From CAYMKL01 sp964390805 (GTDB lineage: Bacteria; Chloroflexota; Anaerolineae; VGOG01), in NCBI GenBank assembly GCA_964390805.1, contig CAYMKL010000071.1, forward strand, positions 1 through 36,123: DNA of 36,123 bases, in the 5' to 3' direction. The position numbers and the translations under genes were made by a program. Shown in pieces: positions 8,533 through 16,129 of the stretch (the first letter of the stretch is position 1; each line of letters starts with the position of its first letter). The notes beneath the pieces were generated by a model, which saw nothing but the letters and a program-made list of their open reading frames with translations, was not told where the DNA came from and searched no databases.

Positions 8533-9804
8533 TTGGACAAATCGAACAGCGAGCAAAAAGTGGAACAAGAAGCTGCTGAGGCCTCGGTGGGCTCTCCGGC
8601 TTGGCAAAGCATCTTGAGGACAGTGCTGGTTCCGGCCTTGGCTGTGTTCACCGGGCTGGTTATCGGGGCCATCGTCATCGTCATCACCGATGCCGCGGTG
8701 GTAGCCGCCTATCGCAACTTCCTGAGCGCGCCAAGAGCAGCTCTTTCGGCCACCTGGACGTCCATTTCAACTGCGTACGGAGCGCTCTTCCAGGGCTCCA
8801 TCGGCAGTCCGTCGGAGATCTACCAGGGCATACAAGCCTATCTGGCGAATGGAGACTCGAAGCTTCTGATGCAATCTCTCTGGCCCATCACCGAGAGCCT
8901 GGTTGCTTCGACGCCCTACATTCTCAGCGGCCTGGCCGTGGCTCTGGGGTTCCGCTGCGGCCTGTTCAACATCGGCGTCGAAGGGCAGTTCTTCATCGGA
9001 GCACTGTGCTCGGCCTGGGCTGGCTACACCTTCACCAACCTGCCCTGGTTTATTCACCTACCCCTGGCTCTGCTGGCCGGGGCAGTGGGAGGAGCTTTCT
9101 GGGGAGCCATCCCTGGCTATCTCAAAGCCATCACCGGAGCCCATGAGGTGGTCAATACCATCATGATGAACTGGATCGCCTTCCGCTTCAGCGATTGGCT
9201 ACTCAATGGTCCCATGAAAGCTCCTGGCTATCGCCCCCTCACACCCCAGATCGAGGCGACTGCAGAGCTGCCCCGCCTATTTCCTTCCCCCATACGCTTC
9301 CACTTTGGCTTCTTCGTAGCTCTGGCGGTGGCGGCCGTGGTGTACTGGCTGCTGTTCAAGACCACCATCGGCTTCGAGATCCGCGCCGTGGGGGCCAACC
9401 CCGATGCAGCCCGCTATGCCGGCATCAACATTACTTGGAACTTCGTGCTGGCCATGATCCTCAGTGGCGCGCTGGCGGGGCTGGCCGGATCTACCCAGGT
9501 GCTGGGAACGGATCACTGGGTGGGGCAGGGGTTCTCGGCGGGCTACGGCTTCGATGCCATTGCCCTGGCCTTGCTGGGAAGAAGTCACCCGCTGGGGGTT
9601 GTCATGGCCGCCTTGCTGTTTGGCACTCTGCGCAGCGGCGCCACCCGCATGCAATCCATGGCTGGCATACCTATTGACATCATCTCCATCATCCAGGGGC
9701 TGATCATCATCTTCGTGGCCGCTCCGGCCATCATCCGCTGGCTCTATCGAATCCGTATGCCCCGGGCCGAGGAGATCGTACTTACACGAGGATGGGGGAG
9801 TTAG
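8533..9804 (+). CDS. ABC transporter permease, nucleoside/BMP type (YufP/NupP-like)
   Basis: This 423-residue inner-membrane protein belongs to the BPD_transp_2 family, with about ten hydrophobic helices. The conserved core GLFNIGVEGQFFIG and the coupling segment FEIRAVGANPDAARYAGI are both present; they match the larger of the two permeases in nucleoside importers. It starts at TTG 8533, six bases after AAGGAG (8521-8526) and 14 bases after the ATPase stop. It forms the translocation path with the next gene product. Confidence 0.92.
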   Translation: MDKSNSEQKVEQEAAEASVGSPAWQSILRTVLVPALAVFTGLVIGAIVIVITDAAVVAAYRNFLSAPRAALSATWTSISTAYGALFQGSIGSPSEIYQGIQAYLANGDSKLLMQSLWPITESLVASTPYILSGLAVALGFRCGLFNIGVEGQFFIGALCSAWAGYTFTNLPWFIHLPLALLAGAVGGAFWGAIPGYLKAITGAHEVVNTIMMNWIAFRFSDWLLNGPMKAPGYRPLTPQIEATAELPRLFPSPIRFHFGFFVALAVAAVVYWLLFKTTIGFEIRAVGANPDAARYAGINITWNFVLAMILSGALAGLAGSTQVLGTDHWVGQGFSAGYGFDAIALALLGRSHPLGVVMAALLFGTLRSGATRMQSMAGIPIDIISIIQGLIIIFVAAPAIIRWLYRIRMPRAEEIVLTRGWGS

Positions 9805-9822
9805 GGATAAGGGAGGTTATAC

Positions 9823-11094
9823 ATGGCAGTAACTACTGTTCGACCACAAACGAGAGCCATCTCCATGGACCGCAGCAGGTGGATGGGCGTTCTGTTCCTG
9901 GCCATCGGCCTGGCCATTTTTCTACTGTTCGGGAGGTCTCTGGAGCCCGGTGTGGAGGCTAAATTCGGGCTCAATCCTGGCTATGCTTCTCAGGCCATCA
10001 AGATCCCGGATTTGGTTCTCCCGGTGCAGCCCACTATCTACGTACTGGCCCTCCTTACCCTGATCCTGGGCGGATGGCAACTGGTGCGCGGCTTTCGCTC
10101 TACCGATGCGGTGTTGGGGGTGGTGGCTGTCTTCTTCATCGTCGCTTTCCTGACCTGGGCCGCCCGGGGTAAGTCCTTCAACCTGGTGGGCATGCTGGCC
10201 AGTTCGTTGGTCCGGGCCACACCTATCGCCCTGGCTGCCCTATGCGGTGTCATTTCTGAACGGTGTGCCGTGGTCAACATCGGCATCGAAGGCATCATGC
10301 TGTCTTCGGCTCTGACGGCCGTGGTGGCCGGCACCATATCCGGTAGCCTGTACGTCGGGCTCCTGGTGGCCATGCTCACCGGCGCCATCCTGGCCGCTGT
10401 CCACGCTGCGCTCTCCATTTCCTTCAAGGTGGACCAGATCGTCAGTGGCACGGCCATCAACATCTTCGCTGCGGGGGCCACCAGTTTCATTTCCGCTCGC
10501 TTCCTGGAGAAGAACATTGATGGGTTAAACAACTCCGGCACCTTCCCCATCATCCCCATCCCGCTGCTGTCGAAGATCCCCCTCTTGGGCCCCATCTTCT
10601 TCGAGAACGGCCTCATCGTCTACCTGGCGATCATCCTGGCTGTGATCATCCACATCGTGCTGTTCTACACGCCGTGGGGTCTGCGCACCCGCGCCGTGGG
10701 TGAGCATCCTCGGGCCGCCGACACGCTGGGCGTCAACGTCTACCTGGTGCGCTACGTCAACGTCATCCTGAGTGGGATGGTGGCCGGCATCGGTGGGGCC
10801 TACTTCACCATCGGCTCGGTGGGCCGCTTCGATGAGATCATGACCGCAGGCAAGGGCTTCATCGGCCTGGCGGCGATGATCTTTGGCAAGTGGAACCCCT
10901 TTGGAGCTTTCGCTTCCTCGCTCATCTTCGGGTTCGCCGATTCTTTGCAGATCAAGTTGCAGATCCTGCGCGTGCCCATCCCCTCTGAGTTCCTGTTGAT
11001 GGCTCCCTACATCGTGACCATGGTCGTGCTGGCCGGCGTCGTCGGTCGGGCCATCCCGCCGGCGGCTGATGGACTGCCGTATGAGAAGCAATAG
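9823..11094 (+). CDS. ABC transporter permease, nucleoside/BMP type (YufQ/NupQ-like)
   Basis: This 423-residue multi-pass membrane protein is the second BPD_transp_2 permease. The hallmark sequences ERCAVVNIGIEGIMLSSA and LRTRAVGEHPRAADTLG are visible. The start ATG 9823 follows GGGAGGT with good spacing and lies 18 bases after the previous stop. The N-terminal 90 residues carry extra hydrophobic helices before the core, which brings it to the same length as its partner. No periplasmic or lipid-anchored BMP binding protein is encoded before or after the three genes, so one must be encoded elsewhere. Confidence 0.92.
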   Translation: MAVTTVRPQTRAISMDRSRWMGVLFLAIGLAIFLLFGRSLEPGVEAKFGLNPGYASQAIKIPDLVLPVQPTIYVLALLTLILGGWQLVRGFRSTDAVLGVVAVFFIVAFLTWAARGKSFNLVGMLASSLVRATPIALAALCGVISERCAVVNIGIEGIMLSSALTAVVAGTISGSLYVGLLVAMLTGAILAAVHAALSISFKVDQIVSGTAINIFAAGATSFISARFLEKNIDGLNNSGTFPIIPIPLLSKIPLLGPIFFENGLIVYLAIILAVIIHIVLFYTPWGLRTRAVGEHPRAADTLGVNVYLVRYVNVILSGMVAGIGGAYFTIGSVGRFDEIMTAGKGFIGLAAMIFGKWNPFGAFASSLIFGFADSLQIKLQILRVPIPSEFLLMAPYIVTMVVLAGVVGRAIPPAADGLPYEKQ

Positions 11095-11125
11095 GGCTTG
11101 GAAATTGGAGGTTGGAGGTTGGAGT

Positions 11126-11141
11126 GCGGACGCAAGTCCGC
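11126..11141. repeat. Perfect GNRA-loop hairpin before the Uma2 gene
   Basis: GCGGAC, the loop GCAA and GTCCGC form a perfect 6-bp stem. It lies after a GGAGGTTGGAGGTTGGAG tandem stretch (11107-11124) and four bases before the ribosome site of the Uma2 gene. It looks like a short dispersed repeat; in the mRNA it could affect initiation. Confidence 0.55.
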
Positions 11142-11157
11142 GTTGGAGGGCGTATTG

Positions 11158-11784
11158 ATGAGTACAACTGCATCTGGCAGCGTGGTGGCAGAAGCTATCC
11201 AGCCATCAAAACTGATGATTGAAGTGGCACAGTTGTGGCCGCCTCGGGGGCAGTGGACGGAGGCAGACTATTTTGCCCTGCCAGACACAAACCATTTCAT
11301 CGAGCTGTCGGAAGGAGAATTGGTCATGCCACCGCATCCAACCCATACCCATCAGCAGATAGTGGGAAAACTATACCGCGCTATGTATGATTTCGTGACT
11401 GAGTGTGATTTGGGCACCGTACAGTTCGGGCCACTACCAGTGCGCCTCTGGCCGGGCAAGATTCGTGAGCCGGATATCCTCTTCGTGGCCAGGGAACACA
11501 GCGACCGCATTGGTGAGCAGGCCTATGGCCCGCCGGATCTGGTGGTGGAGGTGCTCTCTCCCAGCACCCGGCGCACCGATCGCCTGGAGAAGACAGTGGA
11601 GTACGCGCGAGCCGGAGTGAGCGAATATTGGATCGTGGATCCCCATCGTCGGGCGGTGGAGGTGTTCATACTCCGAGAAGGGGCTTATGAGCTGTTGGGT
11701 AAGTGGAGTGAAGGCAAAGAAGCTCGTTCGGAGGTCTTGGATGGCTTCAGGGTCGCCGTGGATGAGGTGCTAGGTAGCAAGTAG
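11158..11784 (+). CDS. Uma2-family putative endonuclease (DUF820)
   Basis: This 208-residue protein shows the Uma2 PD-(D/E)xK pattern: ELSEGELVMPP and HTHQQIVGKL near the N-terminus, then REPDILFV, DLVVEVLSPST and EYWIVD with hydrophobic beta strands around the acidic residues. The family is abundant in Cyanobacteria and Chloroflexota. Its substrate and role are not established; nuclease activity is predicted from fold. ATG 11158 is chosen because GGAGGG (11145-11150) lies seven bases before it; the in-frame TTG at 11098 is inside repeat sequence. It follows the transporter operon by 63 bases and precedes a probable restriction-modification pair. Confidence 0.88.
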   Translation: MSTTASGSVVAEAIQPSKLMIEVAQLWPPRGQWTEADYFALPDTNHFIELSEGELVMPPHPTHTHQQIVGKLYRAMYDFVTECDLGTVQFGPLPVRLWPGKIREPDILFVAREHSDRIGEQAYGPPDLVVEVLSPSTRRTDRLEKTVEYARAGVSEYWIVDPHRRAVEVFILREGAYELLGKWSEGKEARSEVLDGFRVAVDEVLGSK

Positions 11785-11836
11785 GCAAGTGCCGCCTGCA
11801 AACTCTCAAGTGATATATGGATCGTCTCCCTACAGA

Positions 11837-11860
11837 GCCCGCCGAAGTGCGGGCAATTTT
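11837..11860 (+). terminator. Possible weak intrinsic terminator after the Uma2 gene
   Basis: GCCCGC (11837-11842) pairs with GCGGGC (11849-11854) around a six-base loop and is followed by AATTTT. The short T-run makes it weak. If real, it argues that the downstream nuclease starts after it, at GTG 11876. Confidence 0.35.
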
Positions 11861-11875
11861 CGAATAGGTTATGCC

Positions 11876-12397
11876 GTGTATGACAAACGCAACAAGTATG
11901 ATAAAAGGGATTGCCTTGAAATAGGCCAGAGGGCAGAAGACGTTTTTGCCAGAATCGCTATCCAAAAAGGTTGGAAGGTAACGGCGGCCTCAAACTACGC
12001 CAACATCAATGATCATTGGGACCTGCTGATCAAGAGAGGGACAGAAGGATACAAAGTTGACGTGAAGGGCATGAAACGGTTAAGTCGCCGTGACTCCAAT
12101 GTCCAAGACGAGTGGATATGGATAGAGCTACATGGCGTGAGAGAGCATGACCGTGGATGGCTATACGACGGAAAAGCGGAGTTGATGGCTTTTGAAACGA
12201 AGGGTTCATTTGCTATTGTGAAGCGTGATGACCTGATCAAATTGGTCGAGCAGGTAGTTGACCTGAACACAACTGTACATTCAGCAAGAGCTGCAAGGTA
12301 CAAGGTTTATAGCAGACCAGGACGACCAGACAGAATAACCATGATTGAGACGGAAAAACTAAAGTCCATTGAATGGGATGAATGGCCCAAATCCTAG
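11876..12397 (+). CDS. Probable PD-(D/E)xK restriction endonuclease of an R-M pair
   Basis: I do not recognise a named family. The protein (173 residues from GTG 11876) has the arrangement of a PD-(D/E)xK nuclease. After a helix EIGQRAEDVFARIA comes HWDLLI with Asp49, then YKVDVKGMK with Asp62 and Lys64, then the strand DEWIWIELHG. Asp49, Asp62 and Lys64 would be the metal and catalytic residues. The gene sits 167 bases before a DNA methyltransferase on the same strand, which supports a type II restriction enzyme guarding against foreign DNA. Codons look more AT-rich than in neighbours, suggesting transfer. The frame stays open back to GTG 11789, but that stretch contains a hairpin with a T-run and no good ribosome site. 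The nuclease fold is fairly likely; the restriction role is inferred from context. Confidence 0.65.
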   Translation: MYDKRNKYDKRDCLEIGQRAEDVFARIAIQKGWKVTAASNYANINDHWDLLIKRGTEGYKVDVKGMKRLSRRDSNVQDEWIWIELHGVREHDRGWLYDGKAELMAFETKGSFAIVKRDDLIKLVEQVVDLNTTVHSARAARYKVYSRPGRPDRITMIETEKLKSIEWDEWPKS

Positions 12398-12418
12398 GGG
12401 GTAACCGTCCACCTGCTC

Positions 12419-12440
12419 CCGCTGGACTAGGGTCCAGCGG
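12419..12440. repeat. Hairpin 1 of a twin palindrome between nuclease and methyltransferase genes
   Basis: CCGCTGGAC, the loop TAGG and GTCCAGCGG form a perfect 9-bp stem. Its core GGAC-YAGG-GTCC is the same as in the second hairpin 91 bases downstream. There is no T-run, so it is not a typical terminator. Confidence 0.8.
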
Positions 12441-12509
12441 CCTCGGCAGCCCGTTGTGACCCTGACCAGGCAGGCCCAGCGGTTTTCGACACTCGACTGC
12501 GCACTCGGA

Positions 12510-12531
12510 GCAGTGGACCAGGGTCCACTGC
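12510..12531. repeat. Hairpin 2 of the twin palindrome, just before the methyltransferase gene
   Basis: GCAGTGGAC, the loop CAGG and GTCCACTGC form a perfect 9-bp stem. Outer CTC/GAG bases could extend it past a three-base bulge. It ends 33 bases before the methyltransferase ATG. Together with hairpin 1 it could be a REP-like pair or a protein-binding site that controls the methyltransferase. Confidence 0.8.
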
Positions 12532-12564
12532 GAGCACAAGGTGAACAGACAGGGGAATAGCCTG

Positions 12565-13350
12565 ATGGAGTCTCCAAAAAACGACAATCTCTACTTTCGG
12601 GCAGATTCGGTGTATATCTACCACGATGATTTTTTGACCACCGAATGGGTAGAAGAAAACAGCATTGATTTGATCGTAACCTCTCCCCCTTATAACGTGG
12701 ACATTAAGTACGGCTCTTATGACGATGACATCTCCTATGAGGGTTATCTGGAGTTTACCAGGGAGTGGCTTGCCAGGTGTCTGGAGCTGGCAAAAGACGA
12801 TGGGAGGTTTTGTCTCAACATACCGTTGGACAAGAACAAAGGCGGGCAGCAGAGCGTGTGCGCCGACATCACCACCATTGCCAAACAGGTTGGTTGGAAG
12901 TACCACTCCACCATCATCTGGAATGAGCAGAACATCTCCAGGCGAACAGCGTGGGGCTCCTGGCTCAGCGCATCCGCCCCTTACGTAATAGCTCCAGTTG
13001 AAGTGATCGTTATCCTTTACAAGAAACAATGGAAAAAGATGGGTGGCAGCAGAGAATCCGATATCACCAGGGAAGAGTTCATGGAGTGGACCAACGGGGT
13101 GTGGAACTTCAGCGGGGAGAGCAAGAAGAGAGTAGGACACCCGGCGCCGTTTCCTGTAGAACTGCCAAGAAGGTGCATTAAGCTGTTTACTTTTGTGGGG
13201 AATACGGTGCTCGATCCTTTTCTTGGGAGTGGATCAACCCTTGTTGCCTGCGCTGAGACAAACAGGAAAGGAATCGGGGTTGAGATTGATGACAATTATT
13301 GCGAAATAGCGAAGCAGAGACTGATTGCTGAAGAGCGAAGACTTCTCTAG
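12565..13350 (+). CDS. Site-specific DNA methyltransferase (N4-cytosine or N6-adenine)
   Basis: This 261-residue amino-methyltransferase has the catalytic motif TSPPYN at residues 39-44. The SAM-binding motif DPFLGSGST lies at 217-225, followed by GVEIDDNYCEIAKQR. Catalytic before SAM motif is the beta-group order. The SPPY variant is common among N4-cytosine enzymes, but N6-adenine cannot be excluded. It probably protects host DNA from the nuclease encoded just upstream. ATG 12565 has AGGGGA eight bases before it and is preferred to the in-frame GTG 12541, which has no ribosome site. There is no separate specificity subunit or ATPase, so a simple type II system is most likely. Confidence 0.9.
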   Translation: MESPKNDNLYFRADSVYIYHDDFLTTEWVEENSIDLIVTSPPYNVDIKYGSYDDDISYEGYLEFTREWLARCLELAKDDGRFCLNIPLDKNKGGQQSVCADITTIAKQVGWKYHSTIIWNEQNISRRTAWGSWLSASAPYVIAPVEVIVILYKKQWKKMGGSRESDITREEFMEWTNGVWNFSGESKKRVGHPAPFPVELPRRCIKLFTFVGNTVLDPFLGSGSTLVACAETNRKGIGVEIDDNYCEIAKQRLIAEERRLL

Positions 13351-13389
13351 AAGCAGTAGAGAGCAGAACCAACCTGCTGGAGGTCGCCG

Positions 13390-14568
13390 ATGGCCCTGAG
13401 CAGTACATGGAATCGTTTGGTTGCAGGGCTCTCATGCTTGATCCTAATAGCCTGCACTGCGCACGCTACGCCAGCGCCCCGTCCCCCCACGCCCACTACT
13501 GCCCCCGTCTTGCCCACAGCAATCCCTACACCGTCACCATCTCCCCTCACAATGGCTGGCGCCACCGTCACCACTGTCGCCGGCAAGTGCCACCCGTTGG
13601 CCCGTGACTACACCGACGGTTTCAGGGACGAAGCCCGCTTCCGCAAGCCCTGCGGGCTGGGCGTAGATGCCGAAGGGAATCTACTCGTCGCTGATTGCTT
13701 CAACCACTGCATCCGTAGGGTGAGCCTTGAGGGCATGGTCACCACCGTGGCTGGTGTCTGTGGAGACCGGGCCGACTACCTGGATGGGCCGGCTGCGCAG
13801 GCACGCTTCTTCTGGCCCACTCACGCCATTGCGGACACCGCCGGGAACATCTACGTCGCCGACTCCTGGAACAATCGCATTCGGGTCATCACTCCTGACG
13901 GCATGGTGAGCACTCTGGCGGGCAGTGTCGTCGGCTATCGAGATGGGCCGGGCCACCTGGCGAGGTTTGGGAGGCCCAACGGTCTGGTGCTGGACGGGGA
14001 GGGCAACATCCTGGTCGCGGACCTGGACAACAACTGTATCCGCAAGATTGATCCCGATGGGATGGTCACCACGTTGGCTGGCGGCGAAGAGCGGGCCTAT
14101 GCCGATGGCCAGGCACTGCAAGCCAGATTCGGCGCACCCAATTCCCTGGCCTTCGATAGCGTCGGCAATCTCTACGTGGCCGAAGCTTTCTACGGGCACA
14201 ACCTGCCGGGCTGGCCCAGGGTGCGCAAGATCGCGCCCGATGGCGGAGTCAGCACCGTGGCGGGCAACGGCCAGCGCGGCTATGCAGACGGCCCGGCAAG
14301 CCAGGCTCAATTCGATTTCCCTGGGGGGCCATCCATAGACCGCGACGGCAGCATCTACCTGGCCGACGACTTCAACCACTGCATCCGCGTGATCCGTCCA
14401 GATGGGCAGGTGATCACCCTGGCTGGCACAGGGGAACCGGGCTACAGAGATGGCCCAGTCCAGGTAGCGCAGTTCGATCATCCCGTATGGACGGTCATTG
14501 GGCTCGACGGCGCCATCTACGTGGCCGACTCAGGTAACAACTGCATCCGTAAGATTACCCTGCCATAG
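13390..14568 (+). CDS. NHL-repeat six-bladed beta-propeller lipoprotein
   Basis: This 392-residue protein has a signal peptide ending in the lipobox LIAC (Cys22), so it should be anchored to the outer face of the membrane. A Pro/Thr-rich spacer (about residues 26-53) leads to six NHL repeats. Each repeat runs roughly DG...ARF..P.GL..D..GN.YVAD..N..IR.I.PDG.V.T.AG. An extra VTTVAG strand before the first repeat could close the propeller. Such propellers usually bind proteins or other ligands; the partner is unknown. GGAGGT lies five bases before ATG 13390. Repeat 4 has an insertion (AEAFYGHNLPGWPRV) where the others have a tight turn. Confidence 0.9.
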   Translation: MALSSTWNRLVAGLSCLILIACTAHATPAPRPPTPTTAPVLPTAIPTPSPSPLTMAGATVTTVAGKCHPLARDYTDGFRDEARFRKPCGLGVDAEGNLLVADCFNHCIRRVSLEGMVTTVAGVCGDRADYLDGPAAQARFFWPTHAIADTAGNIYVADSWNNRIRVITPDGMVSTLAGSVVGYRDGPGHLARFGRPNGLVLDGEGNILVADLDNNCIRKIDPDGMVTTLAGGEERAYADGQALQARFGAPNSLAFDSVGNLYVAEAFYGHNLPGWPRVRKIAPDGGVSTVAGNGQRGYADGPASQAQFDFPGGPSIDRDGSIYLADDFNHCIRVIRPDGQVITLAGTGEPGYRDGPVQVAQFDHPVWTVIGLDGAIYVADSGNNCIRKITLP

Positions 14569-14819
14569 TGAAAGTAGCTCGATGGCTCTGGACAGTGAGT
14601 TTCAACAAGAGCGCGACAATCAACTTTCGCCCGGCTAGACATCCTTCAGCAGGCGAAGTAGTTGAGCATCCCTACATCAAGCGACAGGCAAACGTGCTGA
14701 GCTATGAGGACGTATCTGTTACTGCTGACGAGATGCAAATGCAGCTACGCTATGTGTAGCCAGCAAGTGTTCCGAGCCAATGGTTTGTCGGGTCAAGAAA
14801 CTGACGAGTTCCCAGTGAG
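14569..14819. other. Gene-poor stretch after the NHL gene
   Basis: The only open frame is a 63-codon GTG frame (14568-14759) that overlaps the NHL stop by one base and lacks a ribosome site. Its segment EHPYIKRQANVL faintly recalls the start of DUF433 antitoxin-like proteins, but the rest does not follow. It may be a decayed gene. Nothing else was recognised. Confidence 0.3.
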
Positions 14820-14854
14820 GCTGTGCGGTGCTACCGCACAGCGTTCTTCTTCTT
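14820..14854 (+). terminator. Intrinsic terminator before the MFS gene
   Basis: GCTGTGCGGT (14820-14829) and ACCGCACAGC (14833-14842) form a perfect 10-bp GC-rich stem with a three-base loop. It is followed by a T-rich tail (GTTCTTCTTCTT). It would end transcripts arriving from the NHL gene. Confidence 0.75.
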
Positions 14855-14896
14855 GGCCCTTAAGGTAACTGCCGCACCAGCGGCCCGTGTGGAAGA

Positions 14897-16129
14897 ATGA
14901 AAGAGGATCCGTTGACGCGAGGTTCGAAGCGCAATCTTTACGTTATCTGGGCGGCGGAACTGATGGCTATCGCTGGCTTCACCGTGGTCATCCCCTTCCT
15001 CCCCTACTATGTGCAGGAGTTGGGGGTGACCGACCCCGAACAGGTGGCCATCTGGTCGGGGCTGGTGTTCACTGGCCACGGCGTCACCATGGCCATCCTT
15101 GCCCCCATCTGGGGCTCCCTGGCCGACCGCTACGGGCGCAAGCTGATGGTGCAGCGAGCGATGTTCGGCGGGGCGGTGGTGCTCGGCGCTATGGGATTTG
15201 CGAGCAACGTGCAGCAATTGGCGATCCTGCGGACCATACAGGGAGGACTGACAGGCACCATACCGGCTGCAACCACCCTGATAGCCAGCTCAGTGCCCCG
15301 CGAGAAGTCCGGCTATGCGTTGGGGCTGTTGCAGATGGCAATCTATGTGGGAGCTTCGGCCGGGCCATTATTAGGCGGTTTGGTAGCAGACACCCTGGGC
15401 TATCGGGCAGCCTTCTGGGTAACGGCCTCCTTGCTCTTCACAGCCGGCGTGAGTGTGTTCTTCCTGGTAGAGGAGCGAGTCAAACCCTCCCAGCCGGAAA
15501 AGGATTCGCCGGCCGAGGGTTTCTGGAGGGGGTTGGCTTTGGTGCTGCAATCGCGGGCACTGTTGGTCATATTCGGCATCCGGCTGATAACACGTTTGGG
15601 ATTGAGGATGATGGGCCCGATGTTGCCGCTTTTCGTTCAGTCCCTGATGCTGGATGGAGAACGGGTAGCTTCTGTCACAGGGCTGATCTCCGGTGTAGGA
15701 GCGGCCACCAGTGCCCTGGGGGCGGTGGCCCTGGGGCAACTGGGCGATCGCGTCGGGTATTGGCGTGTGATGGTGGCTTGTACGCTAGGGGCTGCAGCAC
15801 TGCATGTCCCCCAGTTCTTTGTCAGCACGCCTACCCAGTTGTTGATCCTGCAAGCTGCAGCGGGATTAGTACTGGGGGGCATCGTGGCCTCCGTAAGCGC
15901 TACCCTGGCCAACCTGGCGCCAAAGGGTCGGCAGGGGGTAGTTTACGGCGTGGACACCAGCGCTACTTCGGTAGCCAGAGCGGTAGCTCCAATGGCTGGC
16001 GCAGCTATTGCTACAGGCCTGGGTCTCCGCTTCATCTTCCTCTGCACGGCGGGGATATTTGCTCTGGCCGCTTTGGGGATGATGGGGCTATCAATGAGGA
16101 CAAAGCAGGAGCACCGCAATGTCGTCTGA
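14897..16129 (+). CDS. MFS transporter, drug/metabolite exporter type
   Basis: This 410-residue protein has about 12 hydrophobic helices in two halves. The loop 2-3 motif A reads GSLADRYGRKLM and an exporter-like motif C region is seen in helix 5 (GASAGPLLGGLVAD). These fit the proton-antiport DHA1 branch of the major facilitator superfamily. The substrate is unknown. A GGAAG sequence lies very close to ATG 14897, so the ribosome site is poor, but the conserved first helix begins about residue 14 and supports this start. The 3' end overlaps the next methyltransferase gene by 11 bases, which indicates translational coupling. Confidence 0.9.
   Translation: MKEDPLTRGSKRNLYVIWAAELMAIAGFTVVIPFLPYYVQELGVTDPEQVAIWSGLVFTGHGVTMAILAPIWGSLADRYGRKLMVQRAMFGGAVVLGAMGFASNVQQLAILRTIQGGLTGTIPAATTLIASSVPREKSGYALGLLQMAIYVGASAGPLLGGLVADTLGYRAAFWVTASLLFTAGVSVFFLVEERVKPSQPEKDSPAEGFWRGLALVLQSRALLVIFGIRLITRLGLRMMGPMLPLFVQSLMLDGERVASVTGLISGVGAATSALGAVALGQLGDRVGYWRVMVACTLGAAALHVPQFFVSTPTQLLILQAAAGLVLGGIVASVSATLANLAPKGRQGVVYGVDTSATSVARAVAPMAGAAIATGLGLRFIFLCTAGIFALAALGMMGLSMRTKQEHRNVV

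Noticed and set aside
11789..11875. N-terminal extension of the probable restriction nuclease from GTG 11789
   Set aside because: The segment contains a GC hairpin followed by a T-run and no ribosome site, so it looks untranslated. It remains possible.
14568..14759. 63-codon frame after the NHL gene, with a faint DUF433-like HPYI segment
   Set aside because: It has no ribosome site, overlaps the upstream stop, and the similarity covers only a few residues.
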